Notes under the pieces: model-generated
What the model was told of the DNA's origin: nothing
Databases searched by the model: none
Seen by the model: only the letters and a program-made list of their open reading frames with translations
NCBI RefSeq assembly: GCF_000166135.1
Contig: NC_014666.1
Coordinates: 4,154,001-4,218,000 of the forward strand
Direction: 5' to 3'
Length of the DNA: 64,000 nucleotides
From: Pseudofrankia inefficax
GTDB lineage: Bacteria > Actinomycetota > Actinomycetes > Frankiales > Frankiaceae
Position numbers and translations under genes: made by a program
In this document: positions 1 to 8,486 of the stretch, in pieces
Layout of the letters: every line of letters begins with the position of its first letter
Position numbering within the stretch: position 1 is the stretch's first letter

Positions 1-22
1 TTATCGGCGGCCGTCCGCGAGG

Positions 23-859
23 TCACTGGAGCAGGCCGGACCGGCGGGCCACGGTGACGGCCGCGGTCCGGTTGCTGACTCCGAGCTTGCTGCGAATGCT
101 GCGCAGGTAGGCCTTGACCGTCTCCGGGCTGACGACGAGCCGCTGCGCGGCCTCCGCGTTGGACAGGCCTTCGGCCACCAGTCCCAGTACCTCCAGTTCG
201 CGCTGCGTGAGGGCGTACCCCGCCTCCTGAGCCGGCACGGCCTCGAGCACGCTGCTCTCGATCAGGTCGCGGATGGCGGCGATCCGAGCCTTGGCCGCCG
301 GCGAGGCCATCTCCAGGGACAGCGCCACCAGCTCGCTGTCGATCCGCATGAGCGCCCCTTCGTCGACCTGCCACCGCCGCGGCGCGTCGATCTTGTGTGC
401 CCGCGCGGCCTGGGCCACGAAGGACTCCAGCTGCCGGACGAACGACAGCGCGGACCTCGTCGTCGAGGTGCCGATCGGCTTGTCGGACCGCCCTGCCAGG
501 TACAGGACATACAGCACACGGCCGTCCAGCCGCAGCGGCATGGCGAGCACGGAGCGGACGTGCTCCTGGCAGCTGGCCCGCCGCCGGGCGCGGGAACCCC
601 CGACCGGCGCGCCGCCATAGTCAGCCAGCACGTACCGGCCAAGCGTGACGGCCCGGCCGCCGGTGCCCCGCCCGGCTGGCACGGTCATGCCCAGGCAGGC
701 GTCGGTCCGCGCGCCGTCGACGCTGCGGATGGTCAGCGTCTTGGTCCGCGGATGCACCTGGCCGGCAAGGGTGAGATCGGCGCCGGTACGGTCGCGCAGC
801 CGGGACGCGACCTTGGTGAGAAACTCGTCGGCGACATTGTCGGCGCATGGTTCTGGCAT
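23..859 (-). CDS. GAF-domain LuxR-family transcriptional regulator
   Basis: 278-residue predicted DNA-binding regulator. Residues about 10-185 look like a GAF sensor domain (GRGTGGRAV, then a VRSVLAMPLRLDGRVLYVLY strand pair). The last 65 residues are a LuxR-type helix-turn-helix with LTQRELEVLGLVAEGLSNAEAA and SPETVKAYLRSIRSKLGV. I start it at 859, not at the longer in-frame ATG at 1171, because GAGGAGGAC lies just upstream of 859 and the extra 104 residues are arginine-rich and domain-free. There is no receiver domain, so it probably senses a ligand through GAF rather than being phosphorylated. It stands alone, divergent from the hydrolase gene after a 900-base gap. The target genes and ligand are unknown. 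Confidence 0.85.
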   Translation of the reverse strand: MPEPCADNVADEFLTKVASRLRDRTGADLTLAGQVHPRTKTLTIRSVDGARTDACLGMTVPAGRGTGGRAVTLGRYVLADYGGAPVGGSRARRRASCQEHVRSVLAMPLRLDGRVLYVLYLAGRSDKPIGTSTTRSALSFVRQLESFVAQAARAHKIDAPRRWQVDEGALMRIDSELVALSLEMASPAAKARIAAIRDLIESSVLEAVPAQEAGYALTQRELEVLGLVAEGLSNAEAAQRLVVSPETVKAYLRSIRSKLGVSNRTAAVTVARRSGLLQ

Positions 860-1770
860 GATTCGTCCTCCTCGACGATCCCGCTGCAGCGGTACACGGG
901 ATATCGGCGGCCTGAGCGCTGGATCCGAGCGGAACGAGACACACGTTCCGCCAGGCACCGCCGGCCTGTGGCTTCGCCTCCGCGCGGACGGTCGCCAGAA
1001 CCCGCCCACGCGCACATACCTGGTCTCGCGGAAACCGAATGGAAGGTGGCCCGCACGGCCGTCCCCAGTGGCCAAGCGGGCGGTCGCCGACGTTTTGTCG
1101 ACGGCGTCCGCGAGATTGTCAGCAACATTTTTCAGTTGTTCGAGCGGACGGCTGCTCCATGCGCCGACCACGCTCCAACGGTGCGCCCGAAGCCGGCCGT
1201 CCGAAGTTGTGCGACCAGGTCATTTCCGACTGAACCTGATCAACGCCTCCCAGGGGTCAGGGTACGGCCACGGTCGGCTCCAGGGCAACCGAAACCCCCG
1301 AAAGGGTGAACTTCATCGATGCTTCACCGCAAGCGCCCGCGTATTAGCCCCGACCGGGCCGTCGACGTTCCCGCCCACGGCGCCCAGGCCGCTCCGGGAA
1401 GTGGGCGGGGTAAAATAACAGTTGGTACGCAGAGCACTCTCGCCCCGGCAGGCTCCCGCTGGTGTTCGGCTGGCGCCCCGGGCTCGTACTGTTCACCCGA
1501 CGACAGGGCCGTGGAGCTCGTCGCGCGATCTGGGCCTCCTCGGGCCGCGCGCGCCACGTCGATCCTGGACGGTGAATGGGCCGGACAGATCTTCGTCCGG
1601 GCTGGCGCGAGATCTGGTGGCGCCGTGCCGCGCGCTGGCACCGGCGCTACCCGCTGCCGGGCCGTGCCCGCGGTCCGCGCGGTGCCGAGGCCGCCCGATG
1701 ATCGCCAGCGACGCCGCCGCGAACGGGCTGTCTGCCCCGATTTGCTCGATTTGGCCCTAATCCGGGGGTA
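860..1770. other. long intergenic region, no supported gene
   Basis: About 900 bases between the divergent LuxR regulator and the CocE-type lipoprotein. Several overlapping reading frames cross it on both strands, but they are rich in Arg, Pro and Ala, show no domain and have no convincing ribosome binding site. It probably holds the two divergent promoters. A small A/T-rich patch (TAAAATAACA, around 1411) stands out in otherwise GC-rich sequence. I could not assign a specific site. Confidence 0.5.
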
Positions 1771-3549
1771 ATGCGGGTATACGGCCATGTCTTAGCTTCG
1801 CGAGTCATGTTGTCTCACCCGATGTCTGGGAAAGAGGGCTCGGCCGGCCGCTGGCGGACGGCGCTCGTCCTGCTCGCCGCGACGGCGGCGGTCGCGGCCT
1901 GTGGCCCCACCGCCGGCGCGCAGCCCGGCGATGACGCCGCCTCCGGCCAGACCGCGCCGGCCGCCGAACCGTCGCCGGTCGTGAACCCGGCCGCCGGCCC
2001 AGCCGGAGCCGGCTCGCCGCAGGCCACCACACCGACCCCCGCGACCCCCAGCGGTACGCCCGCCCCACTGAAGATCACCGCCCGGGACGGTACGGCGCTG
2101 ACCGGCAACGTCGTCACGCCGCCGGGGTCCGGTGCTCATCCGCTCGCGGTGATCCCCGCCGCCTGGGGATTTCAGGACACGACGTTCGAGTCCGAGGCCG
2201 AGGCGTTGTCCAAGCGCGGTTACGTCGTGGTCACCTACAACACCCGGGGATTCTTCGGCTCGGGCGGGACCGTCGACGTGGCGGGCCCCCTTGACGTCTC
2301 GGACGTCTCCGACGTCATCACCTGGGCGCTCGGGCACACCCCGGCGGACCCGGGGCGCATCGGCGTCGCCGGCCTGTCCTACGGCGCGGGCATCGCGCTT
2401 CTCGCCTCCGCCGCCGATCCGAGGATCAAGGCCGTCGGCTCCCTGAGCGGATGGACGGACTTCGGGTACTCCCTCTATGCCGCGAACACCCGCCACAAGG
2501 CAGCGGTGAACCTCCTGACCACGACCCAGCAGCTCACCGGCGGCCGCAGCGGCACGGAGTTCACCACCTTCCTCGACGACTACTCCGCCTTCCGGAACAT
2601 GCCGGCCGTGCTCGCCTGGGCGAGGATCCGCGGCGCGGGCACCTACCTCGACGCGGTCAACGAGCACCACCCCGCGATCTTCATGGCGGCCGCGTACGGC
2701 GACAACTACTTCTCGCCCAACCCGCAGATCGACTTCTTCACCGCGCTGACCGGGCCGAAGACACTGCGGCTCGCCCCCGGCGACCACGGCACCAACGAGA
2801 TCGGCGGCGTCCTCGGGCTGCCGAACTCGGTCTGGTCCGCGGCCTGGGACTGGTTCGACCGCTACCTGCGTCCCGGCTCGCCCGCGGCGACAGCCGCCGC
2901 GCCGGCACCGGTCCAGCTCACGACCGACGACGGAGCCGTCGAGACCTATCCGAACTGGGCCGCCGTGACCCGGTCGACGAGCACGCTGCGCCTCGGCCCC
3001 GCCTTCCTGGGAACCGGCGAGCTGTCGCCCACGGCCGCCACCGGAGCCTGGTCGACCACGATCAGGTCCGGCACGGACACCACCGCGAACGCCGGAACGA
3101 TCCTGGTCACCAAGGCCCTTCAGGGAATCACCCATCTGCCACCGGCCCTGCGACTCGACACCGTCGACCGGCGTGACGGCGCGGTCTGGCAGTCCGCCCC
3201 GAACTTCTGGCCGCAGCGCCTACGCGGCATTCCTGCTTTGCGGCTCAACGTCACCCCGAACCTCGCCACGGGGACCGTGGTCGGCTATCTCTACGACACC
3301 GGTCCTACCGGCAGTTCGACGCTGATCAGCAAGGCTGTCTACACCTATCTCGACGCCAAGCCCGGCACCGCGCTGGCCGCGACGCTCACCTTCGATCCGG
3401 TCGCGCGTGACGTGGCGATCGGGCACCGCCTGTCGCTGGTCATCGACACCAAGGACGACCTCTACTACGACCTGGACGGCGCCGGCGGGACCGTCGCGTT
3501 CGGGTCACCGGACGGCGAGCCGTCCCAGCTGACCGTGCCACTGGGCTGA
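1771..3549 (+). CDS. CocE/NonD-family alpha/beta-hydrolase lipoprotein
   Basis: 592-residue predicted exported esterase or X-Pro-dipeptidyl-peptidase-like hydrolase. A lipoprotein signal lies near the N-terminus (hydrophobic LVLLAATAAVAAC, Cys of the lipobox about residue 44), followed by a Pro/Ala/Thr-rich linker to about residue 95. The hydrolase core has the nucleophile elbow GLSYGAG (Ser), a likely acid in AAYGDNYFSP and a His in PGDHGTNE. The last 200 residues match the jelly-roll C-terminal domain of the CocE/PepX group. The start is uncertain: ATG 1771 follows GGGGGT, but the downstream ATG at 1822 gives a more typical signal peptide. The substrate is unknown; ester, amide or acyl-transfer activity are all possible in this family. 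Confidence 0.8.
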   Translation: MRVYGHVLASRVMLSHPMSGKEGSAGRWRTALVLLAATAAVAACGPTAGAQPGDDAASGQTAPAAEPSPVVNPAAGPAGAGSPQATTPTPATPSGTPAPLKITARDGTALTGNVVTPPGSGAHPLAVIPAAWGFQDTTFESEAEALSKRGYVVVTYNTRGFFGSGGTVDVAGPLDVSDVSDVITWALGHTPADPGRIGVAGLSYGAGIALLASAADPRIKAVGSLSGWTDFGYSLYAANTRHKAAVNLLTTTQQLTGGRSGTEFTTFLDDYSAFRNMPAVLAWARIRGAGTYLDAVNEHHPAIFMAAAYGDNYFSPNPQIDFFTALTGPKTLRLAPGDHGTNEIGGVLGLPNSVWSAAWDWFDRYLRPGSPAATAAAPAPVQLTTDDGAVETYPNWAAVTRSTSTLRLGPAFLGTGELSPTAATGAWSTTIRSGTDTTANAGTILVTKALQGITHLPPALRLDTVDRRDGAVWQSAPNFWPQRLRGIPALRLNVTPNLATGTVVGYLYDTGPTGSSTLISKAVYTYLDAKPGTALAATLTFDPVARDVAIGHRLSLVIDTKDDLYYDLDGAGGTVAFGSPDGEPSQLTVPLG

Positions 3550-3629
3550 GCCCGCGCGCTCGGCGGCGCCACGCGAACGGGGTTCCACGAATCGTCCTGG
3601 AGGGGGATCCGAGATGAGGAGACAACAGA

Positions 3630-4451
3630 ATGCCAACCGACCAGCCGACCGACAGGATGGAAGACAGCGCGCGCGAAGTTCGGCCTAGTGGCACGGCGGA
3701 CCGACTGCCCTTAGCGTCGACCGAAGATCCCGGCCTGTCCCGCGACGGGCTCCGTTACCGGATCTTCTATCGGCTCCTGAGAATCCTGATCGGCCCTGTT
3801 CTGAGGTTCCTGGGCAGGCCGCGGGTCTACGGCCTGCACAACATACCCCCGCAGGGTGGAGCGATCCTGGCCAGCAATCATCTGTCCTTCCTGGATTCGC
3901 CTTTCCTGGCTCTCGTGCTGCGGCGTCGCGTCACCTTTCTCGCCAAGAGCGAGTACTTCACGACACCTGGCCTCCGAGGCAGCGTCAAACGAGCCTTCTT
4001 CACCGCCTCCGGTCAGATCTCGATCGACCGCAACAACGAGAGGCGTGCGTCCGAAGGCATCCGGCAGGCGATCGGCCTGCTCCGGCAGGGTGAGCTGGTC
4101 GGGATCTACCCCGAGGGCACCCGCTCGCCCGACGGACGGCTCTACCGCGGCAAGACCGGTGTCGCCCGCGTCGCCGCGACGGCCCCGGCACCGGTGATAC
4201 CCGTCGCGATGATCGACACGTCCCACGTGCTGCCGCCCGGCCGGCGGCTGCCACGCCGCGGGCGTGTCGAGGTCCGCATCGGGCCGCCGCTCGACCTGGG
4301 CACCCGCGGCGGCGACCCGATGGACATGCGCGAGTACCGAGCCCGCACCGACGAGATCATGAAGGCGATCGGAGCGCTCTCGGACCAGATCTACGTCGAC
4401 CTCTACGCCCAGCAGGTCAAGGCGAAACTCGGCCTCGCCAAGAGGCGATAG
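3630..4451 (+). CDS. 1-acyl-sn-glycerol-3-phosphate acyltransferase-like protein
   Basis: 273 residues, PlsC/LPLAT family, which transfers an acyl group from acyl-CoA or acyl-ACP to lysophosphatidate or a related acceptor at the membrane. Motif I is NHLSFLDSPF (the NHx4D catalytic pair) near residue 78. Motif II-like SIDRNNERR follows, and motif III is YPEGTRSPDG near residue 160. GAGGAGA sits about 8 bases before the ATG. The first 30 residues are polar and have no signal. It lies 80 bases after the CocE hydrolase and may share its transcript. It may act in phospholipid or glycolipid assembly; the acceptor cannot be read from sequence. Confidence 0.85.
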   Translation: MPTDQPTDRMEDSAREVRPSGTADRLPLASTEDPGLSRDGLRYRIFYRLLRILIGPVLRFLGRPRVYGLHNIPPQGGAILASNHLSFLDSPFLALVLRRRVTFLAKSEYFTTPGLRGSVKRAFFTASGQISIDRNNERRASEGIRQAIGLLRQGELVGIYPEGTRSPDGRLYRGKTGVARVAATAPAPVIPVAMIDTSHVLPPGRRLPRRGRVEVRIGPPLDLGTRGGDPMDMREYRARTDEIMKAIGALSDQIYVDLYAQQVKAKLGLAKRR

Positions 4452-4598
4452 TCGCGCCTCCAGTCAGGGACGGCACCGCCCCACCACCTGGCCCCGCCGG
4501 CGTGAACCGGTCGTGCCACGGGTTGGGTGGTGAAGGTGCCGCCCCTGCTGGAGGCTGACCCGGCGAGGCCTGCGTTTGCGACGTTTCCGCCCGCGCGA

Positions 4599-4636
4599 AC
4601 GTCGCGCCGGAGACTGGTACGTCTCCGGCGCGACGT
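4599..4636. terminator. bidirectional hairpin terminator between convergent genes
   Basis: A perfect 16-bp stem (4599-4614 with 4621-4636) with a 6-base loop TGGTAC lies between the acyltransferase and the convergent P450. No strong U-tract follows, which is common in actinobacteria. A second, imperfect inverted repeat (4456-4477 with 4535-4555) sits just upstream and may assist. Confidence 0.7.
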
Positions 4637-4648
4637 CGGCAGCGAGGT

Positions 4649-5908
4649 TCAGGACGTGGTGGCCGCGAGAGCTGGCTCGGGAGTGAAGAGGATCGGCAGC
4701 TGGACGACGCCGCGAACCTGGCTGCCGTGCGAGACAACCGGTCGGTCAGGGTCGAGGCGGTAGTCCGGAATCCGGCGCAGAAGCTCCTCCAGCGCGACCT
4801 GGAGCTCGATGCGAGCAAGGTGCGACCCGAGGCAGCGATGGACCCCCACGCCGAAGGAAAGATGCCGGTTGGGCGACCGGTCGATGCGCACCTCGACGGG
4901 CTCGTCGAACTCGTGTTCGTCCCGGTTGGCCGCGGCGAGCAGGACGAGCACCTGGTCACCGGCCTTGAGCTCCACGTCGGAGAGCGAGGTGTCACGGGTC
5001 ACCCGCCGGCCCATCGCCACGGCGGCCTCGATCCGCAGCAGCTCCTCGACGGCTCCCTTGAGGAGACTCGGGTCGTCGAGGAGGCGCTGTCGCTGGTCGG
5101 GGTTGGCGGCCAGGTGCACGAGGCTCCAGGCCAGCGAGCCCTGGACGGTGTGCAGCCCGGCGACGAGCAGAAGGAAGAACATGTTGCACAGCTCGGCGTC
5201 GGTGAGCTGCCTGGGCCCGTCGGCGAAGGGCACGGGCGTCTCGATGATCGCGGCCGTGACGTCGCTGTCGGGACTGCTGCCACCCCGTCTGGTCGCGACG
5301 ACGTTGGCGAAGTAGCCGAAGAGCTGCTGTTGCGCCTGCAGTCTGGCCGCGTTCGACTCCTCCTCGGTTCCGCCGGGCACGCCGAGCAGGATGGCGTCGG
5401 TGGCCGTGGTGAACATCGGGGCGTCATCGAGCGGCCAGCCCATCAGCGCGAGGAACACGCGGGTCGGCAGTTCGTGGGCGAACTGGGCGACGAACTCGGC
5501 TCCGCCACTGGAGGCGAAGCCGTCGATCAGGTCACCGGCGATCGTGCGGATCTGGTCCTCGAGTGCGCGCATCCGGGTCGGGGCGAACAGCGGCTGGAGC
5601 GCGTGCCGGAACGCCGTGTGGTCCGGCGGATCGATCTCGAGCGGGATCATCGGGACACCCGCGTCCCGGAGCACCAGGTTGTTGGGCCAGCTGGAGAAGG
5701 TCTCGTGGTCGCGCAGCACGCTGTGCGCCTCGGCGTAACCGGTGACGACCCAGTGCCCGCCGTACGCGCTGGACCAGACCACGGGTCCGCGCGCCGCGAG
5801 GCCGGCCATCGTCTCCTGCATGACGTCGACCGGGGCGGCCAGCGCCGGGTCGTAGATGTCGAAGTCCACCCGCAGTCTGTCCGGGACCGCGGCGGGAATT
5901 GTCGTCAT
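4649..5908 (-). CDS. cytochrome P450 with atypical I-helix
   Basis: 419-residue soluble bacterial P450 that would hydroxylate a hydrophobic substrate with electrons from a ferredoxin; none is encoded here. The haem-binding loop is FGVGVHRCLG with the Cys ligand at residue 359. The K-helix ExxR is E289-R292. The I-helix motif is AGLHT (250-254) where AG-x-[D/E]-T is usual, so His253 replaces the conserved acid that helps proton delivery. CAGGAGCG precedes the ATG. It is downstream of, and probably co-transcribed with, the SDR dehydrogenase (70-base gap), which suggests hydroxylation followed or preceded by alcohol/ketone chemistry on the same compound. Confidence 0.9.
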   Translation of the reverse strand: MTTIPAAVPDRLRVDFDIYDPALAAPVDVMQETMAGLAARGPVVWSSAYGGHWVVTGYAEAHSVLRDHETFSSWPNNLVLRDAGVPMIPLEIDPPDHTAFRHALQPLFAPTRMRALEDQIRTIAGDLIDGFASSGGAEFVAQFAHELPTRVFLALMGWPLDDAPMFTTATDAILLGVPGGTEEESNAARLQAQQQLFGYFANVVATRRGGSSPDSDVTAAIIETPVPFADGPRQLTDAELCNMFFLLLVAGLHTVQGSLAWSLVHLAANPDQRQRLLDDPSLLKGAVEELLRIEAAVAMGRRVTRDTSLSDVELKAGDQVLVLLAAANRDEHEFDEPVEVRIDRSPNRHLSFGVGVHRCLGSHLARIELQVALEELLRRIPDYRLDPDRPVVSHGSQVRGVVQLPILFTPEPALAATTS

Positions 5909-5977
5909 GTCAGCGTCGCTCCTGTCCTTGCCTGCTACGACGAGGTGAGGGTGAGGTGTGCGCGGAACGCGCCCTCG

Positions 5978-6844
5978 TCAGACCGACGACTCGGGCAGGT
6001 CCTCCGGGAACTGCATGGCGACGCGCGAGAGGGTGCCGCCGTCGGTGGCCGGCAGGATCACGCCGGAGACGTAGGCGGACTCGTCGGAGACCAGGAACAA
6101 CGCGGCGTGGGCGTTGTCGAGCAGGGACGGCGGCCGGTTGAGCTTCAGCGGGATCGGCGAGACCTTCGGGTCCCACGGGCCCGCGACCTCCTCGTAGGAC
6201 TGGCCGACGACGGGTGTGCCCTGCTCCATGAGGAAGTTCGGTGACATGCCGTGGGTGGGAGCGAGGGCGTTGACCCGGATCCCGAACTTGCCGAGGTCGA
6301 GCGACAGGCCGCGCACGAGACCGTTGACGCCGGCCTTCGTCGCCATGTACGGGGAAATGCTGTGGTAGGCCGCCAGCGACGCCGCCGAGGACGTCATGAG
6401 GATGACGCCGCCGCCGTTCGCGCGCATCGGCCCCACCGCGTGCTTGGCGCACAGGAACGGCCCGACGAGGTTGACGCCGACGACCTTGTGGAAGTCCTCC
6501 AGCGGGAAGTCCTGGAAGGCGAGCTGTTCGCCGCCCAGGACGGACGGGACGCCACCGCGCGAGACGATGCCCGCGTTCGCCCACATGATGTCGAGCTTGC
6601 CGAACTCGCTCAGCGCGGTTTCCACCGTGCGCGCGACGTCGTCCTCCTGGGTGGTGTCCGCCTGCACCGCCACGGCGACGCCGCCGTCACCCGTCACTAA
6701 CTTGACGGTCTCCTCGGCACGGTCGCCGAGGATGTCCATGACGACGACCTTGGCGCCCTCGGCGGCGAACAGGCGCGACGCCTGCCGGCCCAGGCCTGAT
6801 CCCGCCCCGGTGATGACAGCGACCTTGTCCCGCAGCCTAGGCAT
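5978..6844 (-). CDS. SDR-family NAD(P)-dependent oxidoreductase
   Basis: 288-residue classical short-chain dehydrogenase, alcohol/ketone oxidoreductase. The nucleotide-binding TGAGSGLG is at residues 12-19, NAG at 90-92 and the active-site Asn in VGVNLVG near 125. Ser152/153 and Tyr166-Met-Ala-Thr-Lys170 complete a normal tetrad. Asp37 after the second strand hints at NAD rather than NADP. The start at 6844 has GGAAGGA seven bases upstream; the open frame continues to 7279 but that part crosses the operator region. It is the first gene of an SDR-P450 transcript, divergent from the ABC importer, with copies of the CCTAA-N5-TTAGG repeat between them. Confidence 0.88.
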   Translation of the reverse strand: MPRLRDKVAVITGAGSGLGRQASRLFAAEGAKVVVMDILGDRAEETVKLVTGDGGVAVAVQADTTQEDDVARTVETALSEFGKLDIMWANAGIVSRGGVPSVLGGEQLAFQDFPLEDFHKVVGVNLVGPFLCAKHAVGPMRANGGGVILMTSSAASLAAYHSISPYMATKAGVNGLVRGLSLDLGKFGIRVNALAPTHGMSPNFLMEQGTPVVGQSYEEVAGPWDPKVSPIPLKLNRPPSLLDNAHAALFLVSDESAYVSGVILPATDGGTLSRVAMQFPEDLPESSV

Positions 6845-6943
6845 GGCGGAGTCCTTCCAGGAAGAAGAAACGCGGGGGTAAGTCAGCCCGCGGTGCGATG
6901 TTGATGGGCCCGCCCGACACGCCGGCGCGACCGACGCCGACAA

Positions 6944-6958
6944 CCTAAAGGATTTAGT
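6944..6958. promoter_or_regulatory. operator repeat CCTAA-N5-TTAGG, copy 1
   Basis: CCTAAAGGATTTAGT, a near-perfect inverted repeat (CTAAA/TTTAG arms around GGA) about 100 bases upstream of the SDR start. Confidence 0.65.
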
Positions 6959-7169
6959 CCACCTGGTCAACCGGTGTCGAACGCGCTGTCGACGCGTTGG
7001 CCCGGCGTCGTGAGGTGGGCGTACGCGGCCTGCCTGGGCCGGGCCCGAGGTCGAGTGAGTGACCTCGGGCGACGGCCTATCTCGGGTCGTAGCGGCCACG
7101 TCTCGATCTTCGCCGCGAGGTGGGTGCTCATGGTGTTGACAGCGATCGGGAGTCCTGTAGGCTCGCCAG

Positions 7170-7184
7170 CCTAAATACTTTAGG
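7170..7184. promoter_or_regulatory. operator repeat CCTAA-N5-TTAGG, copy 2
   Basis: CCTAAATACTTTAGG, a perfect palindrome with 6-base arms and a 3-base centre, 115 bases upstream of the binding-protein ATG. It is the best-matching copy of the family in this window. Confidence 0.75.
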
Positions 7185-7298
7185 TTCGACCGCCGGTCAA
7201 TCTGTTGAGCCATCGTCTCCACGCACCGGCGCCCGTGCCCCCGACGTGTTCCCTGCAGCCTTTCGGCCATCCGCCGCACCTATACCCGGAGAACACAG

Positions 7299-8486
7299 AT
7301 GAGTGAACCGCGCACCAGGCATGACCGGCTACGCCGACCGCGGGCCGGATTACGATCGGCCTTTGCCGTGGGGGCCCTGGCCGGGCTTCTGCTGGCGACG
7401 GCCGCGTGCGGGAGCTCCGGCTCCAGCGGGGGTACGCAACCGGCCGCAGGCTCGTCGGCCCCGGCGCCGGCCGCCGTCGCGAGCGCCCAGGCGGTGGTCG
7501 ACCAGCTGCTGAAGCCACCGACGTCGCTCGGCGTGACCGACCGCCTCACGAAGGCGCCCACCGGCGGCACCTTCGTCTACCTGTCCTGCGAGCTGGCGCT
7601 GTGCCAGATCCTCAACAAGAACATGAGCGAGGCGGCGAGTGCGGCGGGCCTGGGCTTCAAGTCCATACCGATCAAGTCGGCCGACCCGGCGACGCTGATC
7701 GCCGGAATGCAGCAGGCCCTCACGCTGAGCCCGCCACCGGTCGGTGTCTCGTTCGCCGGCCTTCCCGAGGCGGTCTGGGGCAGCCAGGTCGCCGCCTTCG
7801 CCGCCGCGGGCGTGCCGCTCATCCCGGTTGGGGCCGGAGAGACCAGCAAGAGCCCCGCGGTTCCGGCGGGCAGCCTCAACGGGCCCGCCGACATCACCGC
7901 CCAGGCGAAGGCCATCGCGAGCTATTTCGTCGCGAACTCCGGCGGCCGTGGCAAGGCACTGGTCCTCAACGTCCCGGACATCGGAGCGTTCAAGCAGTTC
8001 ACCGGGGACTTCTCCAGCCAGGTCGCGTCCGCCTGCCCGGGCTGCTCGGTCAAACAGGTGGACATCACCCTGGCCCAGACGGCAAGCAACGGGGTAGTGC
8101 CGGCCGTCGTCTCGGCGCTGCAACGTGACCCGTCGATCGACTATGTCGTGACCGTCGAAGGTGAATGGACCGCGGGGCTCGTCCCGGCCGCGAAGGCCGC
8201 TGGACGCTCGGGCATCCACATCATCGGCATCAATCCCACCAGCGTCGACCAGCAGGCGATTCTCGCCGGCACGGAGACGGCGTTCGTCAACATTCCCCTG
8301 AAGATCACGTCCTGGAAGGCCGTCGACGTCGCGCTTCGCTACGCGCAGAAGATGCCGATCGCGGACGGCGACGGGGCGACGCCCTACCTGCTGCTGACCA
8401 AGGCGACGGTCACGAAGCCCGAGGACTCGGTCGACGCGCCCAGCGACTACGTGGCCCAGTTCAGGAAGCTGTGGGGCCTCGGTTGA
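7299..8486 (+). CDS. sugar-type ABC transporter substrate-binding lipoprotein
   Basis: 395-residue extracytoplasmic binding protein of the periplasmic-binding-protein type 1 (ribose/RbsB-like) group. A twin-arginine-free lipoprotein signal ends in LLATAACG with the lipobox Cys near residue 38, followed by a Gly/Ser/Ala/Pro linker. The body shows the alternating Rossmann-like pattern of this group (YVVTVEGEWTAGLVPAAKAAG, IHIIGINP). GGAGAA lies before the ATG. It overlaps the ATPase start by 4 bases. Although the family is named for sugars, its position among P450, SDR and CoA-ligase genes suggests a hydrophobic acid or its glycoside; that is inference. Confidence 0.85.
   Translation: MSEPRTRHDRLRRPRAGLRSAFAVGALAGLLLATAACGSSGSSGGTQPAAGSSAPAPAAVASAQAVVDQLLKPPTSLGVTDRLTKAPTGGTFVYLSCELALCQILNKNMSEAASAAGLGFKSIPIKSADPATLIAGMQQALTLSPPPVGVSFAGLPEAVWGSQVAAFAAAGVPLIPVGAGETSKSPAVPAGSLNGPADITAQAKAIASYFVANSGGRGKALVLNVPDIGAFKQFTGDFSSQVASACPGCSVKQVDITLAQTASNGVVPAVVSALQRDPSIDYVVTVEGEWTAGLVPAAKAAGRSGIHIIGINPTSVDQQAILAGTETAFVNIPLKITSWKAVDVALRYAQKMPIADGDGATPYLLLTKATVTKPEDSVDAPSDYVAQFRKLWGLG

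Larger units (their letters stand above)
6845..7298. promoter_or_regulatory. divergent promoter region for SDR-P450 and ABC importer
   Basis: About 450 bases without a gene. It holds two copies of the 15-bp inverted repeat listed separately (6944-6958 and 7170-7184), one on each side, so each divergent promoter could have its own operator. Confidence 0.6.

Noticed and set aside
1319-1788. Overlapping open frames on both strands in the gap before the CocE gene
   Set aside because: They mirror each other, have Arg/Pro/Ala-rich translations with no domain, and no ribosome binding site.
4727-6244. 505-residue plus-strand frame opposite the P450 and SDR genes
   Set aside because: It is antisense to two well-supported genes and its sequence is the Arg/Val/Gly-rich shadow typical of high-GC DNA.
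5978-7279. Longer SDR frame starting at 7279
   Set aside because: The extra 145 residues cover both operator copies and have no conserved sequence; the ribosome binding site is at 6844.
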